NCBI GenBank assembly: GCA_022791685.1
Contig: JAAVZO010000036.1
Coordinates: 62,001-126,000 of the forward strand
Source of the DNA: Clostridiales bacterium
GTDB lineage: Bacteria; Bacillota; Clostridia; Oscillospirales; CAG-272
Direction of reading: 5' to 3'
DNA length: 64,000 nucleotides
In this document: positions 1 through 8,467 of the stretch, piece after piece
Position numbering within the stretch: position 1 is the stretch's first letter
Layout of the letters: each line of letters starts with the position of its first letter
Notes under the pieces: generated by a model
Told to the model about the DNA's origin: nothing
Seen by the model: only the letters and a program-made list of their open reading frames with translations
The model's database searches: none
Made by a program: the position numbers and the translations under genes

Positions 1-2
1 GC

Positions 3-188
3 CTGAAGGTATACTACATGACCCAGATAAGCATAAAGCCGCCTACATTCGTTATATTCTGCAACGACGCGGAGCTGTTCCATTTCTCGTACCAGCGCTA
101 CCTTGAAAATCAGCTGCGCGAGGTATTCGGCTTCCGCGGTACGCCGATCAAAATTATAATCAGACAGAAGGGAGACAGTGAAGTATAA
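3..188 (+). CDS. der: Ribosome-associated GTPase Der, C-terminal end (partial)
   Basis: Open frame entering from the left edge and ending at TAA; only about 61 residues are present. The visible part ([20 protein letters not shown], then [20 protein letters not shown]) has the look of the KH-like C-terminal domain of Der/EngA, the double-GTPase needed for 50S subunit maturation. The GTPase domains lie outside the window. It directly precedes plsY on the same strand; der-plsY adjacency is common in Clostridia, which supports both calls. The stop codon lies inside an inverted repeat (178-200). Confidence 0.85.
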   Translation: MKVYYMTQISIKPPTFVIFCNDAELFHFSYQRYLENQLREVFGFRGTPIKIIIRQKGDSEV

Positions 189-200
189 AATATACTTCAC
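178..200. repeat. Perfect inverted repeat at the der/plsY junction
   Basis: Ten-base arms GTGAAGTATA (178-187) and TATACTTCAC (191-200) around AAA. The repeat overlaps the last codons and stop of der and ends two bases before the plsY ATG. No T-run follows, so it is not a standard terminator. As RNA it could pair over the plsY start region, where no good Shine-Dalgarno is seen. Confidence 0.6.
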
Positions 201-202
201 AT

Positions 203-967
203 ATGACTATGACATTAAATCAAATACGCACAAATGGATTGCTTCCGAGCCTTCTCGCCGGAGAAAGTAATGAAATTTCCATATGGCTGCTTGTGATATT
301 CTGTGTGATAGGCGGCGTAATCGCTTATCTTTTGGGCAGTCTAAACTTTGCAGTCATCATCTCGAAGTACAAATTCAAAGAAGATATCCGCAACTACGGA
401 AGCGGCAACGGCGGCATGACCAATATGCTCCGTACATACGGCAAAGCGGCGGCTGGCTTTACGCTGCTTGGCGACGCTGCCAAAGCCGCAGTATCGGTGC
501 TTATCGGAACTCTGCTCGCAGGTGAAGCTGGCGCGTATCTCGCCGGGATCTGCTGCGTTATCGGACACTCGTTCCCGATCTACTACAACTTCAAGGGCGG
601 CAAGGGTATAGTCGTTACGGCCGCTGCTCTGCTCTGCCTTGACCCGCTCTGTTTTCTTATACTTTTCGTGATATTCGCGCTTATCGTAGGATTTACAAAA
701 TTCCTGTCGCTCGGCTCGATCATCGGAATGCTGCTCTATCCGCTGCTGCTGAATCGTATGTGGCCGTTCACTCACGGCGGCGCGTCAGAGGGTGCGATAC
801 CGGCTATAGCATCGATACTGAACGCAGTGCTCGTTATCTGGCTGCACCGCGAGAACATAAAGCGCCTGATGGAAGGCAAGGAAAATAAATTCAGCCTGAA
901 GAAGAAGGACAAATTCCTGAAAGATGAAAAGAAAGCAGAGGATAAAAATTCGGAAGATAAGGAGTAA
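203..967 (+). CDS. plsY: Glycerol-3-phosphate acyltransferase PlsY
   Basis: Integral membrane enzyme that moves an acyl group from acyl-phosphate to glycerol-3-phosphate, the first step of phospholipid synthesis. Family motifs are visible: YLLGSLNFAVIISK near residue 42, GSGNGGMTNMLR (the GSGN-G-TN motif) near 67, GHSFPIYYNFKGGKG near 122. Several hydrophobic segments follow, then a lysine/glutamate-rich tail from about residue 215, which makes the protein longer (254 aa) than the usual 200-215. The ATG at 203 has no clear Shine-Dalgarno, but no better in-frame start precedes the first membrane segment; the first 20 residues are therefore uncertain. It lies 14 bases after der. Confidence 0.92.
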   Translation: MTMTLNQIRTNGLLPSLLAGESNEISIWLLVIFCVIGGVIAYLLGSLNFAVIISKYKFKEDIRNYGSGNGGMTNMLRTYGKAAAGFTLLGDAAKAAVSVLIGTLLAGEAGAYLAGICCVIGHSFPIYYNFKGGKGIVVTAAALLCLDPLCFLILFVIFALIVGFTKFLSLGSIIGMLLYPLLLNRMWPFTHGGASEGAIPAIASILNAVLVIWLHRENIKRLMEGKENKFSLKKKDKFLKDEKKAEDKNSEDKE

Positions 968-973
968 ATCTTG

Positions 974-1876
974 ATGAACAAAGAGCTGCTCGACCTTTAC
1001 GAAAGAAATTTTCCTTTAAATGTACGAAAAAAGAAAACTGTCTTAGAAATATTAAATAACACATCAAACAATGTTATAGAACAGCGCGGAGATAATGATG
1101 AGCTTATCGGCGCGGCAATTGTAAATCAAAGTACAATTATTATGCTCTGCGTTGACGCTCCGTACCGCAATGAAGGTATTGGCACAGCATTACTTGCAAA
1201 AGCAGAGACAGCCGTAAAAAACAGCGGATTCGATAGTGTCAATGTTGGCGCTGGATTCGACTACCTAATGCCGGGAGTACCTACATCGAAGCGATATTGC
1301 AGCGCTGAAAATGAGCAGCTGTACAGCCATGTTGACGAAAGTGCCAGCAGATTTTTTGAAAACCGCGGCTACGTTCATTCATGGGGCTGCAACTGCTTTG
1401 ATATGGAAGCAGCATTAGCTGAACTTCCGGAAATTGAAACTTCGATCGGCAGTACTATTGACGGAATTACATACAGATTTGCATCCATTGATGACATGGG
1501 AAGCGTATGTGAATGTATCGATGACGCATTTTCAGAATTCACAGAGTATTATCAAAATACCTCACTATACAGCGAGGATAGTAATGCAAGGGTTCTGATC
1601 GCAGTCGACGGAAACAGTACAGTTGCAGGTACATTGATCGTGAAAATCGAGGATGAAAGCAAGCGTATAGGTGCAGCCGGATGTACAACTGTCAGACACG
1701 CCTATCGCGGTCGGCATATAGCCGTTGATCTGGTCAAGCTCGGAACGCAGTATCTAAAAAGCATAGGGCTTGAAAGAGGATACTTAAGCTACACCTACAC
1801 TGGACTCGACCATATGTACGGTTATGCCGGATACAAAATATGCTGCTACTATATGATGGCACAAAAGACATTATAA
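974..1876 (+). CDS. Tandem GNAT-family N-acetyltransferase
   Basis: 300 residues with two acetyltransferase folds. The first carries the acetyl-CoA pyrophosphate loop YRNEGIGTAL (about 75-84) followed by a C-terminal half ending FFENRGYVHSWG; the second carries YRGRHIAVDLVKLGTQYLKS (about 241-260) and ends in a typical TGLDHMYGYAGYKI strand-loop. The second loop lacks the usual second glycine (RxxGxG/A), so acetyl-CoA binding there may be weakened. Substrate cannot be told. ATG 974 is chosen over TTG 971 because GGAG at 961-964 sits nine bases upstream. It starts 7 bases after plsY and may be cotranscribed. A strong bidirectional hairpin ends the unit. Confidence 0.8.
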   Translation: MNKELLDLYERNFPLNVRKKKTVLEILNNTSNNVIEQRGDNDELIGAAIVNQSTIIMLCVDAPYRNEGIGTALLAKAETAVKNSGFDSVNVGAGFDYLMPGVPTSKRYCSAENEQLYSHVDESASRFFENRGYVHSWGCNCFDMEAALAELPEIETSIGSTIDGITYRFASIDDMGSVCECIDDAFSEFTEYYQNTSLYSEDSNARVLIAVDGNSTVAGTLIVKIEDESKRIGAAGCTTVRHAYRGRHIAVDLVKLGTQYLKSIGLERGYLSYTYTGLDHMYGYAGYKICCYYMMAQKTL

Positions 1877-1878
1877 TT

Positions 1879-1906
1879 AAAAGACGCACCGAATGGTGCG
1901 TCTTTT
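1879..1906. terminator. Bidirectional intrinsic terminator
   Basis: Stem AAAAGACGCACC / GGTGCGTCTTTT with loop GAAT. T-runs lie on both strands. It separates the convergent GNAT and flavodoxin-like genes. Confidence 0.9.
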
Positions 1907-1922
1907 GTTCACAATTTTGACC

Positions 1923-2342
1923 TTATTTCAGGTTAGCCATTACCTTTTCCATCCAGTCGGTGACCTGCTTCTTTTCGTCATCCTTAACGCCCTTGAGGAA
2001 CGGCAGACCGCCCTTCATGTAGAGCACGTCGTCGATAACGTTCGAACCAGCTTCCTTAACTGCATCGATGAGCACCTTTGCGCCCTCAGCAGGACCATCT
2101 ACGAGGAACGCTACATTAGCAGCTCTTGCCTTGGTAAGCTCCTTGCAGAAGAGTATCAGAGAGTTGTCAGGATCCTTCGAAATCGAAACCAGCATAACGA
2201 CCAGTCTCTCCTTATCGCAGGAATAAGCCGGCGGAACCTTGTCCATGCAGTTGATCTTCTCGGTTGCATAGTTATCGGTTATCATCTGAGCTATAGTCTT
2301 GATCTTACCCTTTCCGGTAGAGTAAAGCACACGCATTTTCAT
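1923..2342 (-). CDS. Flavodoxin-like protein
   Basis: 139 residues. The N-terminus MKMRVLYSTGKGKIKTIAQ resembles the flavodoxin FMN-phosphate loop (T/S-G-x-G-x-T), and LVVMLVSISKDP plus VDGPAEGAKVLIDAVKEAG fit the alternating beta/alpha pattern of a flavodoxin fold. It is likely a small cytosolic electron carrier or flavodoxin-domain protein; FMN binding is inferred only from the fold. The start has GGGG 9 bases upstream. It is transcribed alone from the promoter at 2466-2499, with a hairpin in its leader. Confidence 0.6.
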   Translation of the reverse strand: MKMRVLYSTGKGKIKTIAQMITDNYATEKINCMDKVPPAYSCDKERLVVMLVSISKDPDNSLILFCKELTKARAANVAFLVDGPAEGAKVLIDAVKEAGSNVIDDVLYMKGGLPFLKGVKDDEKKQVTDWMEKVMANLK

Positions 2343-2404
2343 TTTAGTATATCCCCATTCCCGGTATCTTTTATTGATATAGCTGTCGCCATCAGCAGCT
2401 CTTA

Positions 2405-2438
2405 ATATCCCGTCACAGACACCGACAAGGCGGGATAT
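2405..2438. repeat. Leader inverted repeat upstream of the flavodoxin-like gene
   Basis: Arms ATATCCCG (2405-2412) and CGGGATAT (2431-2438) with an 18-base loop, between promoter and start codon on the minus strand. No T-run. It may be a 5' UTR stabilising or regulatory hairpin. Confidence 0.45.
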
Positions 2439-2465
2439 CGCTAAACCAAAAGCTTATCTTACATA

Positions 2466-2499
2466 ATTATATCACATATCACAGCAAATTTGAAGTCAA
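2466..2499 (-). promoter_or_regulatory. Promoter of the flavodoxin-like gene
   Basis: On the minus strand an extended -10 TGATATAAT (TATAAT = 2466-2471). TTGACT (2494-2499) is present, but 22 bases upstream, too far for normal spacing, so the extended -10 probably matters. Confidence 0.5.
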
Positions 2500-2512
2500 T
2501 TTTCGAATTTTC

Positions 2513-4468
2513 TTAATTTTCGTGGATTTTGACAGTTTTGTCAGCTGGATTTGTGCATTTTGACGTAATAATTTTGAAGTACTCAACACTGAAAGCTTCT
2601 ACTTCAGCGATATTTCCATCAACATTTTGATTGCCGAGCAGACGTATCGGTTCAGATTCAAATTCAAGTTCCCACACCCGCGATGACAGATTTGCACAAA
2701 CAGCGATAGTTTCATCGCCATTTGTACGCGTGAACAGCAGCCGACGCTTGTTGAGCGTTTCGTATAGCTCAATAGCTCCATCTGCGAATGCCTTCTCAGC
2801 GCGACGGATACTACCAAGGTCGCGGTAAAAATCTGTAAGCTTAGTATCGACAGCATTGAACGGCAAGCGGTTGAACGGATCATGTCCGCCCTCCATACCG
2901 CATTCATCGCCGTAGTATATACATGGTATCCCCGGGAATGCAGCGAGTATCGCCCAAGCTAACTTCAGCCGTATGACAGCTATCTCGCGCCGCTCAGTTG
3001 GAAGCCTGTATGTCGCCAGCTCAGCATTCGAAAGCTTATCTGTGCCAACATCAGCGAGCACGGTCAATATACGCTCAGTATCGTGTGTACCGAGAAAATT
3101 CATCAGCACATCTGCAACTTGCTTCGGGTAATGTGTATAAAGCATATGTGCCGTCTCGTAAAGCTTCGACGAATTGCAGGTCATGACGTATTCGATCACC
3201 GCGTCCTTGAGAGGGTAGTTCATCACTGAGTCGAGCTGACAGCCGCGGAAATAGCGGCGGCGCTTGTCATACGCTACCTTGTTCGACGCGTCCTCCCAGA
3301 CCTCGCCGAATACGATAGAATCCACACGTTCTGACTTTGCGGCAGCTCGCAGCTTATCGAGGAATACGTCCGAAAGCTCGTCCGCGACATCGAGCCGCCA
3401 ACCGTCGATACCCTTTTTCAGATAATGCCGTATCACGCCATTTTCACCGCAGATGAAATCGAGGTAAGACGGCTCATCGCTTCTGACTGCCGGAAGTATC
3501 TTGACTCCCCACCAACAGCTGTATTCGTCAGGAAACTCATCGAATTGATACCATTTATAATACTCTGATTCCTTCGAATTGTATGCGCCGACCTCGGAGT
3601 AATTGCCGAACTTATTGAAATACCGGCTGTCTGCTCCGGTATGATTGAACACGCCGTCGAGGATCAGCAGCATTCCGCGATTTTTAAGCTCAGCGAGCAG
3701 GTGATCGAACGCTTCTTCGCCTCCGAGCAGCCGGTCGATTTTCATATAATCTCCGGTGTCATATCGGTGGTTCGACGCTGCTTCGAATATTGGGCAGAGG
3801 TACAAAATATTGACTCCGAGCGACTGAATGTAGTCGAGCCCGTCCGCAATTCCCCACAAATTTCCGCCGAAAAACATATTATTTGCAACCTCTCCGCCCG
3901 GAACATCGGCATACTGCGGTATACCGTTTTCCCAGTCGTGGTTGATTATCTTCCCTTTTGACGGCTCAATGTAACGTCCACCTTTCGAAAATCTATCGGG
4001 GAAAATCTGATACATCATGCCGCCCTTGAAGCGGTCGGGAGTGCTGAATCCATGCTTATACACGGTCAGCTGCGTGCAGTCTACACCACAGCGGTCGGGT
4101 GTAAGCGTGCCATTGCGTCGGGTGTACAGCTCACCGATCGGCGTATCAAGTCCGACGGTATAATAGAACAATCCACCGTCATCACCGATACAGATATCGT
4201 GAAGCACTAACGTCAGCTCAAATATATCGTCTGCCTCCGCAAAATCGACAAACGGCATATCATAGCTATGGTTCGTCATATCGTCGTCGCGATATAGGTG
4301 AAGCCTCGCCGCAGCCGCACAATAAACGCGCGGCACCCTTACCATCAAGGTAAGAGTGTCGTCGTCCGAAAATGCACAGCTCGAAGTAATGCCGTCACGT
4401 GTGCGCTTTTCGATCCTGACGCGCGAGCCGATATTCGCCAGCTCCTCGTAGGAGTTATAGACAAGCAT
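2513..4468 (-). CDS. Glycoside hydrolase family 13 (neopullulanase/cyclomaltodextrinase-like)
   Basis: 651 residues. An N-terminal beta domain of about 130 residues (possibly CBM34-like) precedes a GH13 barrel with MMYQIFPDRFSKGG and the conserved DGVFNHTG. Catalytic residues: nucleophile Asp360 in GWRLDVADEL, acid/base Glu389 in FGEVWED, transition-state Asp463 in LGTHDTERIL. A small C-terminal beta domain follows. There is no signal peptide, so it likely trims alpha-glucan or maltodextrin in the cytosol. It is the last gene of the glycogen operon, and its ATG overlaps the glgP stop by one base (TAATG), which implies translational coupling. The exact specificity (alpha-1,4 or debranching) cannot be read from sequence. 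Confidence 0.88.
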   Translation of the reverse strand: MLVYNSYEELANIGSRVRIEKRTRDGITSSCAFSDDDTLTLMVRVPRVYCAAAARLHLYRDDDMTNHSYDMPFVDFAEADDIFELTLVLHDICIGDDGGLFYYTVGLDTPIGELYTRRNGTLTPDRCGVDCTQLTVYKHGFSTPDRFKGGMMYQIFPDRFSKGGRYIEPSKGKIINHDWENGIPQYADVPGGEVANNMFFGGNLWGIADGLDYIQSLGVNILYLCPIFEAASNHRYDTGDYMKIDRLLGGEEAFDHLLAELKNRGMLLILDGVFNHTGADSRYFNKFGNYSEVGAYNSKESEYYKWYQFDEFPDEYSCWWGVKILPAVRSDEPSYLDFICGENGVIRHYLKKGIDGWRLDVADELSDVFLDKLRAAAKSERVDSIVFGEVWEDASNKVAYDKRRRYFRGCQLDSVMNYPLKDAVIEYVMTCNSSKLYETAHMLYTHYPKQVADVLMNFLGTHDTERILTVLADVGTDKLSNAELATYRLPTERREIAVIRLKLAWAILAAFPGIPCIYYGDECGMEGGHDPFNRLPFNAVDTKLTDFYRDLGSIRRAEKAFADGAIELYETLNKRRLLFTRTNGDETIAVCANLSSRVWELEFESEPIRLLGNQNVDGNIAEVEAFSVEYFKIITSKCTNPADKTVKIHEN

Positions 4469-6900
4469 TATTTTATCGACCGCAAATGCCAGATATTGTC
4501 AGCATATTCACGTATCGAGCGGTCGGAAGCGAATATACCCGCTTTCGCGGTATTGACAAGCGACATACGATTCCACTTTTCGCGGTCATTATAATCGCGC
4601 AGCATAGCATCATGAGTGTTGCAGTAAGATTCAAAGTCAGCAAGGCACATATACGGGTCGGCGATACCGTGCGAATACTGCGGATTTACGAGGTACTGCT
4701 TGATATCAGCGAACGAACGTCCGTTGAAGCCAGCGTCGAGCGCGTCGACAGCGCTGCGGAGCTTCTCGCTCTGCATATAGTACTGCGTCGCATTGTATCC
4801 ACGCTTCCAGAGGTCATCTACTTCCTCAGTGGTGAGACCGAAAATGTAGATATTTTCGTCGCCGACCTGTTCAAATATCTCGACGTTCGCGCCATCGAGC
4901 GTACCGATAGTCAGCGCACCGTTCGCCATAAGCTTCATACAGCTTGTGCCGCTCGCTTCCTTGCCAGCGAGCGAAATCTGCTCACTGATGTCGGCAGCCG
5001 GAATGAGTATTTCGGCGAGGCTGACGTTGTAATCCTCCATGAAAACCACGCGCAGTTTCTCACGAACACGCGGATCTTTCTCGATATCGGCAGCGATGAA
5101 GGAGATAAGCTTGATTATATTTTTGGCCATATAATAGCCGGGTGCAGCCTTTGCACCGAAGATGAAGGTCTGTGGCGTGATGTCGAGGTCGGGGTTCTCT
5201 TTGAGCTGAACATAAAGGCTGATTATGCGCAGCGCGTTCAAAAGCTGGCGCTTGTACTCGTGCATACGCTTGATCTGCACGTCGAATACCGAGTCTGGAT
5301 CGAGCTTGATCCCGGTGCGGTTTTCGGTATAGATAGCGAAGTTAGCCTTATTTGCGCGCTTTATCTTATCGATTTTATCGAGCACGGCGCTGTCTGACGC
5401 GAATTTTTCGAAGTCAGCGAGCCGTTCAGGCTGCTTATGCCAGCTGTCGCCTATACACTCGTCGATAAGCGCCGACAGCTGCGGATTAGAGTAGCAAAGC
5501 CAGCGGCGGTGTGCGATACCGTTTGTTACGTTGGTGAACTTACCGGGTGTGTGCTTATAAAAGTCGTGGAATATCGTCTTTTTCAGTATCTCCGAATGAA
5601 GCTTAGAAACACCGTTGACTGTATGCGAGCCGACGACGGATAAGTTCGCCATGCGTATCTGGTTATAGCCGATGATCGACATACGCGAAATTCTGTCCCA
5701 GTCGCCCGGGTACGCTGTCCAAAGCTCAGCGCAGAAACGGCGGTTAATCTCATTTACAATTGTGTATATACGCGGGAGCTTGAGCTTGAAGAGGTCTTCA
5801 TTCCAAGTCTCGAGCGCCTCCGGCATTACGGTATGGTTCGTGTATGAAACAGTGGAGGTGACAAGCTTCCAAGCGTCATCCCAGCCATACGAATAGGTGT
5901 CGATGAGTATTCTCATCAGCTCAGGGATAACGAGTGCGGGGTGCGTATCGTTGATGTGGATAGCGACCTTTTCGGAAAAGTTAGCGAGCGAGCCATATGT
6001 GGTGAGGTGATCGGCGATTATACTTTGCAGCGACGCTGATACGAGGAAATACTGCTGTGACAGACGCAGGAACTTGCCCTCAGTGTGATTATCGGAAGGA
6101 TAGAGCACCTTCGAGATAATCTCAGCATTGGTGTCCTCCTCCATCGCCTTGACGTACTGTCCCTGCGAGAAAAGGTTCATATTGAAATTGGTGGTATCAC
6201 ACGCCTTCCATAGCCGCAGAATATTTACCGCCTTCGAGTCAGCCCCTGATATCATCATATCATACGGCACCGCCTGCACGACATCGCAATCCTCGTGCTT
6301 GATATCGCAGTGTCCGTTCTCCCACGTCTCAACTACGTGTCCGCCAAACTTGACGGTAAACGTTTTATCCTTTCGCGGCACGAGCCAAACGTCGCCCTCC
6401 GGCATCCAGATATCCGGCAGCTCAATCTGGTCTCCGTCGATTATCTTCTGCTTGAATAGACCGTACTCGTACAAAATCGAAAATCCGGTAGCCGGATAAT
6501 CGAGCGTCGTCAGTCCGTCCATGAAGCAGGCAGCGAGCCGTCCGAGTCCACCGTTACCGAGTCCAGGATCAGGTTCGAGCGAGTAGATCTCATCAATAGA
6601 AAATCCCATCTCAGCGAGCGCCTCGCCGTAAACGTCGGCAATACCTAAATTGCGAAGATTATTTCGTAAAGACCTGCCGATAAGAAACTCCATGCAGAGA
6701 TAGTATATCTTCTTGCCGCGCTGTTTCTTAGTGTCGAGCTTAAAATCAGTTCTCTTCTGCGTCAGTATATCCTTTACCGACAGCACGACAGATTTATACA
6801 CCTGCTCCTCGCTCGCCTCCTCCGGCGTAGTCCCAAAATACCTTGCAAGCTTCGACGTAACAGCGTCACGAACCTGCGCCTTATTGTATGCTGTATTCAT
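4468..6900 (-). CDS. glgP: Glycogen/alpha-glucan phosphorylase (GT35)
   Basis: 810 residues, standard length. It releases glucose-1-phosphate from alpha-1,4-glucan using pyridoxal phosphate. Visible landmarks: YYLCMEFLIGRSL and EPDPGLGNGGLGRLAACFMD near the N-terminus, the active-site segment VQIKRMHEYKRQLLN, and the PLP-lysine motif EASGTSCMKLMANGALTIGT with Lys656. It sits between glgA and the GH13 gene. Its 115-base upstream gap holds a hairpin repeat (6920-7015), the longest gap in the operon, which could set its expression apart from the synthetic genes. Confidence 0.95.
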   Translation of the reverse strand: MNTAYNKAQVRDAVTSKLARYFGTTPEEASEEQVYKSVVLSVKDILTQKRTDFKLDTKKQRGKKIYYLCMEFLIGRSLRNNLRNLGIADVYGEALAEMGFSIDEIYSLEPDPGLGNGGLGRLAACFMDGLTTLDYPATGFSILYEYGLFKQKIIDGDQIELPDIWMPEGDVWLVPRKDKTFTVKFGGHVVETWENGHCDIKHEDCDVVQAVPYDMMISGADSKAVNILRLWKACDTTNFNMNLFSQGQYVKAMEEDTNAEIISKVLYPSDNHTEGKFLRLSQQYFLVSASLQSIIADHLTTYGSLANFSEKVAIHINDTHPALVIPELMRILIDTYSYGWDDAWKLVTSTVSYTNHTVMPEALETWNEDLFKLKLPRIYTIVNEINRRFCAELWTAYPGDWDRISRMSIIGYNQIRMANLSVVGSHTVNGVSKLHSEILKKTIFHDFYKHTPGKFTNVTNGIAHRRWLCYSNPQLSALIDECIGDSWHKQPERLADFEKFASDSAVLDKIDKIKRANKANFAIYTENRTGIKLDPDSVFDVQIKRMHEYKRQLLNALRIISLYVQLKENPDLDITPQTFIFGAKAAPGYYMAKNIIKLISFIAADIEKDPRVREKLRVVFMEDYNVSLAEILIPAADISEQISLAGKEASGTSCMKLMANGALTIGTLDGANVEIFEQVGDENIYIFGLTTEEVDDLWKRGYNATQYYMQSEKLRSAVDALDAGFNGRSFADIKQYLVNPQYSHGIADPYMCLADFESYCNTHDAMLRDYNDREKWNRMSLVNTAKAGIFASDRSIREYADNIWHLRSIK

Positions 6901-6919
6901 TTATATCATTTCCTTATTG

Positions 6920-7015
6920 TTAGTTTGTGCATAATCGATTGTATAGGGGTACACGGCTTTACGCCCTCTTTTAGAGTGCGCAAAGCCTCTGTTCCTATTC
7001 AATCGAACATGTCTA
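6920..7015. repeat. Hairpin repeat element A (glgA-glgP gap)
   Basis: Imperfect palindrome starting right after the glgA stop and ending upstream of glgP. Outer arms TCGATTGTATAGG (from 6935) and CCTATTCAATCGA (to 7006) pair at 12 of 13; inner GGCTTT/AAAGCC also pair. The right edge TCGAACATGTCTA matches the terminal repeats of elements B (42489-42580) and C (49326-49417). The left half shares GGGG-N4-ACACGGCTTT with the leader at 16591-16672. Confidence 0.6.
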
Positions 7016-8443
7016 TTACAGACTCTCGTACATTTTGAGGTATGTCTTTGCCGACGCATCCCATGAGAAGTCACACGTCATAGCGTTCGCTACGAGCTTA
7101 TTCCATGCCTTTTTATCTGCGTAGAATGCCAACGTGCGTCTTACTGCGTCGAGCATATCATGCGCGTTGTATGTCTGGAACGTCACTCCATTTCCCTCTC
7201 CGATGTCGGGATTGAACGGCTTTATCGTATCGTAAAGTCCGCCCGTTTCGCGCACTACCGGAACTGTACCATAGCGTGAAGCTATCATCTGCGCGAGTCC
7301 GCATGGCTCAGATTTCGACGGCATTAAGAATATATCCGCCGACGCGTATATCTGCTTTGCAAGATTTTTATCGAACGCGAGCATTACGCCGCATTTATCA
7401 GGATATCTCGCTGCGAGACCAGCGAAGAAGTCTTCAAGCTCGCTTTCACCCGTTCCGAGCAGTACAAACTGCACGTCGGAAGCGAGTATCTCATCTGCGA
7501 CACGGCGCACGAGGTCAAAGCCTTTGTGCGACGCGAGACGTGAGACCATCGCTATCACCGGCACATCGGCATTCTCCGGAAGTCCGAATGTCTTTTGAAG
7601 TGCGAGCTTATTCGCCGTTTTCTTCTCGATAGTATCGAGAGTGAAGCGTTCAGTTATGGCAGTATCAGTTTCGGGGTTATAATAATCAACATCGATTCCG
7701 TTGATTATTCCACAGATTTTATCCTTGTTCATTCCAAGGATGTGGTGAAGTCCGCTTGAGAAGTACTCAGTCTGAATTTCGTTTGCATAGTTCGGGCTGA
7801 CTGTAGTCAGCTTATCACAGCAGACTATAGCTCCCTTTGTTAAATTTATGCAGCCATCGTACTCTACGACATAACGGTCCCAAGAATCAAGGCAGAAGAT
7901 ATCTCCGAGGATATCGAAGCCATATATACCTTGATAATCAATATTGTGTATAGTATATACAGCTTTCATATTGGAATATGCTTCGAGGTAGCAGTATTTG
8001 CGTTTCAGATAGATCACGCACAATGCGCTCTGCCAGTCGTGGCAATTGAGTATGTCCGGCATAAAGTCGATATATGGCATCATCTCCATAACAGCCTTGC
8101 AGAAGTAAGCATAGCGTTCGCCGTCATCGAAGCTTCCGTAGAGCGACTGACGCTTGAAATAGTACTCATTGTCGATGAAATAATATGTCACTGCCCCAAG
8201 CTTATATGCCCAAACACCGCAGTACTGCTTACGCCACGAGAGCTGCACGGTGAATTCAGCTACAAGCTTGCTTTGTGATTTATACTTTTCCGCAACGACC
8301 TGATACATCGGCATTACGACGCGCACATCTACATCGCTGCTCTCACGCATGAGTGCCGCCGGCAGTGAGCCAAGCACGTCGCCAAGTCCGCCAGTAGCAG
8401 CGAACGGCACTGCTTCAGAGCCTACAAATAGTATTTTTTTCAT
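7016..8443 (-). CDS. glgA: Glycogen synthase (GT5)
   Basis: 475 residues, GT-B fold. It transfers glucose from ADP-glucose to the non-reducing end of glycogen. N-terminus MKKILFVGSEAVPFAATGGL aligns with the ADP-glucose motif K-T/S-G-G-L, but the lysine position is Ala16 here. The C-terminal domain has FLMPSKSEPCGLAQMIASRYG and RETGGLYDTI, the conserved nucleotide-sugar binding pair. It follows glgD by 24 bases in the operon. The Lys-to-Ala change does not look like decay because everything around it is intact. Confidence 0.93.
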   Translation of the reverse strand: MKKILFVGSEAVPFAATGGLGDVLGSLPAALMRESSDVDVRVVMPMYQVVAEKYKSQSKLVAEFTVQLSWRKQYCGVWAYKLGAVTYYFIDNEYYFKRQSLYGSFDDGERYAYFCKAVMEMMPYIDFMPDILNCHDWQSALCVIYLKRKYCYLEAYSNMKAVYTIHNIDYQGIYGFDILGDIFCLDSWDRYVVEYDGCINLTKGAIVCCDKLTTVSPNYANEIQTEYFSSGLHHILGMNKDKICGIINGIDVDYYNPETDTAITERFTLDTIEKKTANKLALQKTFGLPENADVPVIAMVSRLASHKGFDLVRRVADEILASDVQFVLLGTGESELEDFFAGLAARYPDKCGVMLAFDKNLAKQIYASADIFLMPSKSEPCGLAQMIASRYGTVPVVRETGGLYDTIKPFNPDIGEGNGVTFQTYNAHDMLDAVRRTLAFYADKKAWNKLVANAMTCDFSWDASAKTYLKMYESL

Positions 8444-8467
8444 AATTTAACATCCCTTTTCAATATA

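Noticed and set aside
1893..2405. 170-codon plus-strand frame after the GNAT gene
   Set aside because: Starts inside the terminator and is antisense to the flavodoxin-like gene.
4486..5397. 303-codon plus-strand frame
   Set aside because: Antisense to glgP, no start signal and no recognisable motif.
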